From positions 1-7,240 of the forward strand of contig JAHEEH010000004.1 of the NCBI GenBank assembly GCA_024640835.1: 7,240 nucleotides of DNA, given 5' to 3'. The notes beneath the pieces are model-generated. The model did not search any database. It was given only the letters and a program-made list of their open reading frames with translations, and was not told the origin of the DNA. The translations under genes and the position numbers were made by a program. This document shows, one piece after another, positions 6,147 to 7,240 of this stretch. Numbering within the stretch: the stretch's first letter is position 1; the number at the start of each line of letters is the position of its first letter. The DNA comes from Bacteroidota bacterium (GTDB lineage Bacteria > Bacteroidota > Rhodothermia > Rhodothermales > UBA10348).

Positions 6147-6581
6147 TCAGGCCCGGTATTCGTCGGCGCGCCAGCTCCTGACGGCGCGCTTGATCTCGTC
6201 TGCGGAGAGGCCTTCCTCGGCGGCACGCGCCGCAAGCGCGACGAATTCCCCGTCGGAAGCGAATCGCAGTCCGATCACCTGTCGGGTGTCCAGGCGGGCG
6301 TCGAGCAGGCTGCCCGTGAGCACGAAGTGACGGAGGTTCTCCTCGGCGCGGATGGCGCGGTCCTGAGCCTTCAGCGCGAAGACGCGCGCGAAGAAGTACA
6401 GGAAGACCATCGCGACGCAGAGCGCGGTGATCAGCGAAGCCGAGTACAACCCCGCGTGATCGGTGGTCACCAGGTTCACGATCGAGCCGACAAGGCTGAA
6501 GAGGATGATACCGGCGAGGCCTCCGTGGAACAGCGGGACGAAGCGCGTGTGGTGTTCGTAGGACTGGGGTTTCCGGGCCAT
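6147..6581 (-). CDS. DUF6526-like two-helix membrane protein
   Basis: The product is 144 residues. The N-terminal block (MARKPQSYEHHTRFVPLFHG) carries the PQ-S-x-E-x-H-x-R-x-x-P-x-x-H pattern I associate with DUF6526. Two membrane segments follow (about 18-38 and 46-68), then a positively charged amphipathic stretch (KAQDRAIRAEENLRHF) and a C-terminal soluble part with DTRQVIGLRFASDGEF (98-113), ending in a small helical region (DEIKRAVRSWRADEY). The function of the family is unknown; both ends are probably cytoplasmic by the positive-inside rule. The start is the ATG at 6581; the upstream bases are pyrimidine-rich with no Shine-Dalgarno sequence. It lies 49 bases downstream of tspO on the same strand, so co-transcription is likely. 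Its stop converges on the FKBP stop with 8 bases between them. Confidence 0.85.
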   Translation of the reverse strand: MARKPQSYEHHTRFVPLFHGGLAGIILFSLVGSIVNLVTTDHAGLYSASLITALCVAMVFLYFFARVFALKAQDRAIRAEENLRHFVLTGSLLDARLDTRQVIGLRFASDGEFVALAARAAEEGLSADEIKRAVRSWRADEYRA

Positions 6582-6630
6582 GAGGGTACAGGGCGGTGCG
6601 GTGGGAGGAGGGCTCCGGTGACGGGTTCCT

Positions 6631-7116
6631 TCAGCCGTTCAGTTTCCAGATGGCGGCGTTGAGCACGGTGGCGTACAGGCACCAGAGGAGGTACGGGACG
6701 AGCAGCGCGGCAGCGCCGGCGGACTGTCGCCGGAACAGGTGGATCGTCGCGAGGAGGGCGGCGTCCAGCAGGACGATGTCCACGAGCGCGAGGTCGGGCC
6801 GCTGCAGGCCGAAGAAGAGGAACGACCAGGCCAGGTTGAGCGCCATCTGGACCGCATACACGCGGAGGGCGTCGTTGCGGTCGGCCGACGGTTCCCGTCG
6901 CCAGACCAGGAAGAGGGCGATCCCCATCAGTACGTAGAGGAACGTCCAGACGGGTCCGAACACCCACGAGGGGGGATTGAACCAGGGTTTCACGAGGGTC
7001 GCGTACCACGAGGTGACGCTCCCCGCGGTCGCGAATCCCCCCAGCGCTCCGACGGCCAGCGGAATGGCCAGGCTGACGACCAGAAGGACGACGTTCCTGC
7101 GGCTCATGGTCTGCAT
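6631..7116 (-). CDS. tspO: TspO/MBR family tryptophan-rich sensory protein
   Basis: The product is 161 residues from ATG 7116, or 158 from ATG 7107; typical TspO length is 155-160. It is an integral membrane protein with five helices. Hallmark motifs are SWYATLVKPWFNPPSWVFGPVWT (36-58 block, the first-loop signature), LYVLMGIALFLVW (60-72), QMALNLAWSFLFFGLQRPDLA (90-110 block) and PYLLWCLYATVLNAAIWKLN (141-160). Bacterial TspO binds porphyrins and related tetrapyrroles and is tied to oxidative or light stress responses and porphyrin turnover; no heme or carotenoid gene is in this window to narrow the role. The frame is open up to 7218, but those residues are not family-like. Neither ATG has a clear ribosome site. 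The DUF6526-like gene follows at 49 bases. The upstream 124 bases to the window edge show no gene or promoter I can support. Confidence 0.95.
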   Translation of the reverse strand: MQTMSRRNVVLLVVSLAIPLAVGALGGFATAGSVTSWYATLVKPWFNPPSWVFGPVWTFLYVLMGIALFLVWRREPSADRNDALRVYAVQMALNLAWSFLFFGLQRPDLALVDIVLLDAALLATIHLFRRQSAGAAALLVPYLLWCLYATVLNAAIWKLNG

Positions 7117-7240
7117 CGGGTGATCGTTCCGACCGAAGGATACAGTCCGCGCGCGTCGAATTCCCTTTCCGTCATCGGGAGCGGTATCCCAGTAATCCAA
7201 AGAGGCTCTCGGAGCCATGAAGCCAGGCCGGGTCCGAGAC

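Noticed and set aside
7117..7240. Promoter or small gene upstream of tspO
   Set aside because: No paired -35/-10 elements stand out, and the open frame from 7218 has no family-like residues before the TspO start.

Overview
The window is about two-thirds G+C by eye and densely packed. It has seven complete protein-coding genes, plus one gene that enters from the left edge. I see no tRNA, rRNA, CRISPR array, insertion sequence or other mobile element. The mix (a DUF6526-type small membrane protein, TspO, a QΦD-type YcaQ/AlkZ glycosylase, a lipoprotein FKBP and an NhaC-type antiporter), the high G+C and the scarcity of Shine-Dalgarno sequences would fit a free-living Gram-negative-type bacterium. 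A member of the Gemmatimonadota or a neighbouring environmental phylum is my guess. That placement is inference, not something the sequence proves.

Layout, left to right. (1) The C-terminal part of an unrecognised protein on the + strand (2-547) has stop codons interlocked with those of the next gene. (2) A minus-strand block reads right to left: a NimA/PNPOx-like flavin-binding protein (3276-3950), an NhaC-family antiporter (1846-3279) that overlaps it by 4 bases (ATGA), and a cystathionine beta-lyase-like PLP enzyme (544-1731) 114 bases further on. (3) An AT-rich divergent spacer carries three copies of an AATATGT-type repeat and separates this block from a small + strand DUF6504-like gene (3988-4221). 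(4) A YcaQ/AlkZ-family DNA glycosylase (4228-5430, minus) converges on that small gene. (5) A second divergent spacer, with a GC-rich inverted repeat and a good -10 box, leads to a lipoprotein FKBP-type prolyl isomerase (5539-6138, plus). (6) On the minus strand, tspO (6631-7116) is followed by a DUF6526-like two-helix membrane protein (6147-6581).

Most of this is housekeeping or stress-related: sulfur amino acid metabolism, ion or amino-acid exchange, flavin binding, crosslink repair, envelope protein folding and tetrapyrrole/stress sensing. The most suggestive point is the physical coupling of a divergent NhaC-family transporter to a cystathionine beta-lyase-like enzyme and a flavin protein. 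It raises the possibility that the transporter handles a sulfur-containing amino acid rather than acting only as a Na+/H+ antiporter. I did not find convincing evidence of a wholly new multi-gene system. The repeat cluster in the 3919-3964 spacer and the unrecognised left-edge gene are the least explained parts.
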